A DNA stretch of 5,827 nucleotides from CAYWBU01 sp942491525 (GTDB lineage: Bacteria > Desulfobacterota > Desulfomonilia > UBA1062). Positions 5,777 to 5,827 of this stretch are shown here, one piece after another. Below the pieces are notes generated by a model that worked only from the letters and a program-made list of their open reading frames with translations, was not told where the DNA came from and did not search any database. Numbering within the stretch: position 1 is the stretch's first letter; each line of letters starts with the position of its first letter. The stretch spans positions 1-5,827 of the forward strand of contig CALOBW010000054.1 of assembly GCA_942491525.1 (NCBI GenBank), given 5' to 3'. The position numbers were made by a program, and so were the translations under genes.

Positions 5777-5827
5777 GAAAAAAAACCTCCTCTTTTTTGC
5801 CAGGCAACCTAATTGCCTGGCATTTTT
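5777..5827 (+). ncRNA. Candidate C-rich small RNA or leader transcript (speculative)
   Basis: A consensus TATAAT (5765-5770) would place a plus-strand start at about 5777. The RNA would open with eight A, then CCUCCUC (5786-5792), then six U, so a weak A-U stem would present the C-rich element in its loop. A strong intrinsic terminator follows at once, giving about 51 nt. ACCUCCUC resembles the anti-Shine-Dalgarno end of 16S rRNA, and C-rich loops of this kind are known in small RNAs that block ribosome binding sites (RsaE, FsrA types). No -35 box is evident. It could instead be a leader for a gene beyond the right edge. Confidence 0.25.
5798..5827 (+). terminator. Intrinsic (rho-independent) terminator, plus strand
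   Basis: TGCCAGGCAA (5798-5807) and TTGCCTGGCA (5813-5822) form a perfect 10-bp stem around the 5-nt loop CCTAA, followed by at least five T to the window end. On the minus strand the hairpin is followed by A, not T, so it acts only in the plus direction. No plus-strand gene precedes it within 1.8 kb. Confidence 0.85.

Noticed and set aside
5773..5792. Strong Shine-Dalgarno-like GAGGAGG on the minus strand as the start of a gene
   Set aside because: The only start at usable distance is a GTG followed at once by TAA, so no protein is made.

Overview
The window reads as bacterial chromosome, densely coded, of moderately high GC, with Shine-Dalgarno starts and a Sec-type signal peptide that points to a Gram-negative cell. 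The HisF protein, with its TTKGIKFKGNVDIGDP and SVNSAAV segments, looks most like HisF of Desulfobacterota (former Deltaproteobacteria). That placement is by eye and tentative. I see no rRNA, tRNA, CRISPR array, transposase or insertion sequence, and no gene-free stretch over 300 bases.

Left part (1-3075), all on the minus strand. Read in the direction of transcription, it holds an exported single-domain rhodanese, a TetR-family repressor, an acetoacetate-decarboxylase-family enzyme and a ketopantoate-reductase-family enzyme that runs off the left edge. The last two are 10 bases apart and form an operon. Between tetR and this operon lie two copies of the palindrome ATGACC-N3-GGTCAT with centres 24 bp apart, laid over a plausible promoter and next to the ribosome binding site. 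The simplest reading is a ligand-induced switch in which TetR represses the decarboxylase/reductase pair until a small acid or its thioester appears. The substrate is not known.

Middle (3076-3959). A short divergent intergenic region separates the rhodanese from hisF on the plus strand. HisF is the cyclase subunit of imidazole-glycerol-phosphate synthase. No other histidine gene is in the window, and hisF has a visibly more GC-biased codon choice than its neighbours.

Right part (3956-5644), minus strand. A PabB-PabC fusion makes p-aminobenzoate from chorismate for folate. It converges on hisF so closely that the two stop codons overlap. Both HisF and PabB are ammonia-using partners of glutaminases (HisH, PabA) that are not encoded here.

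Right edge (5645-5827). This AT-rich intergenic stretch carries a strong intrinsic terminator on the plus strand, although no plus-strand gene lies ahead of it. A TATAAT box and a C-rich ACCTCCTC element just upstream raise the possibility of a roughly 50-nt small RNA, or of an attenuated leader for a gene beyond the window.
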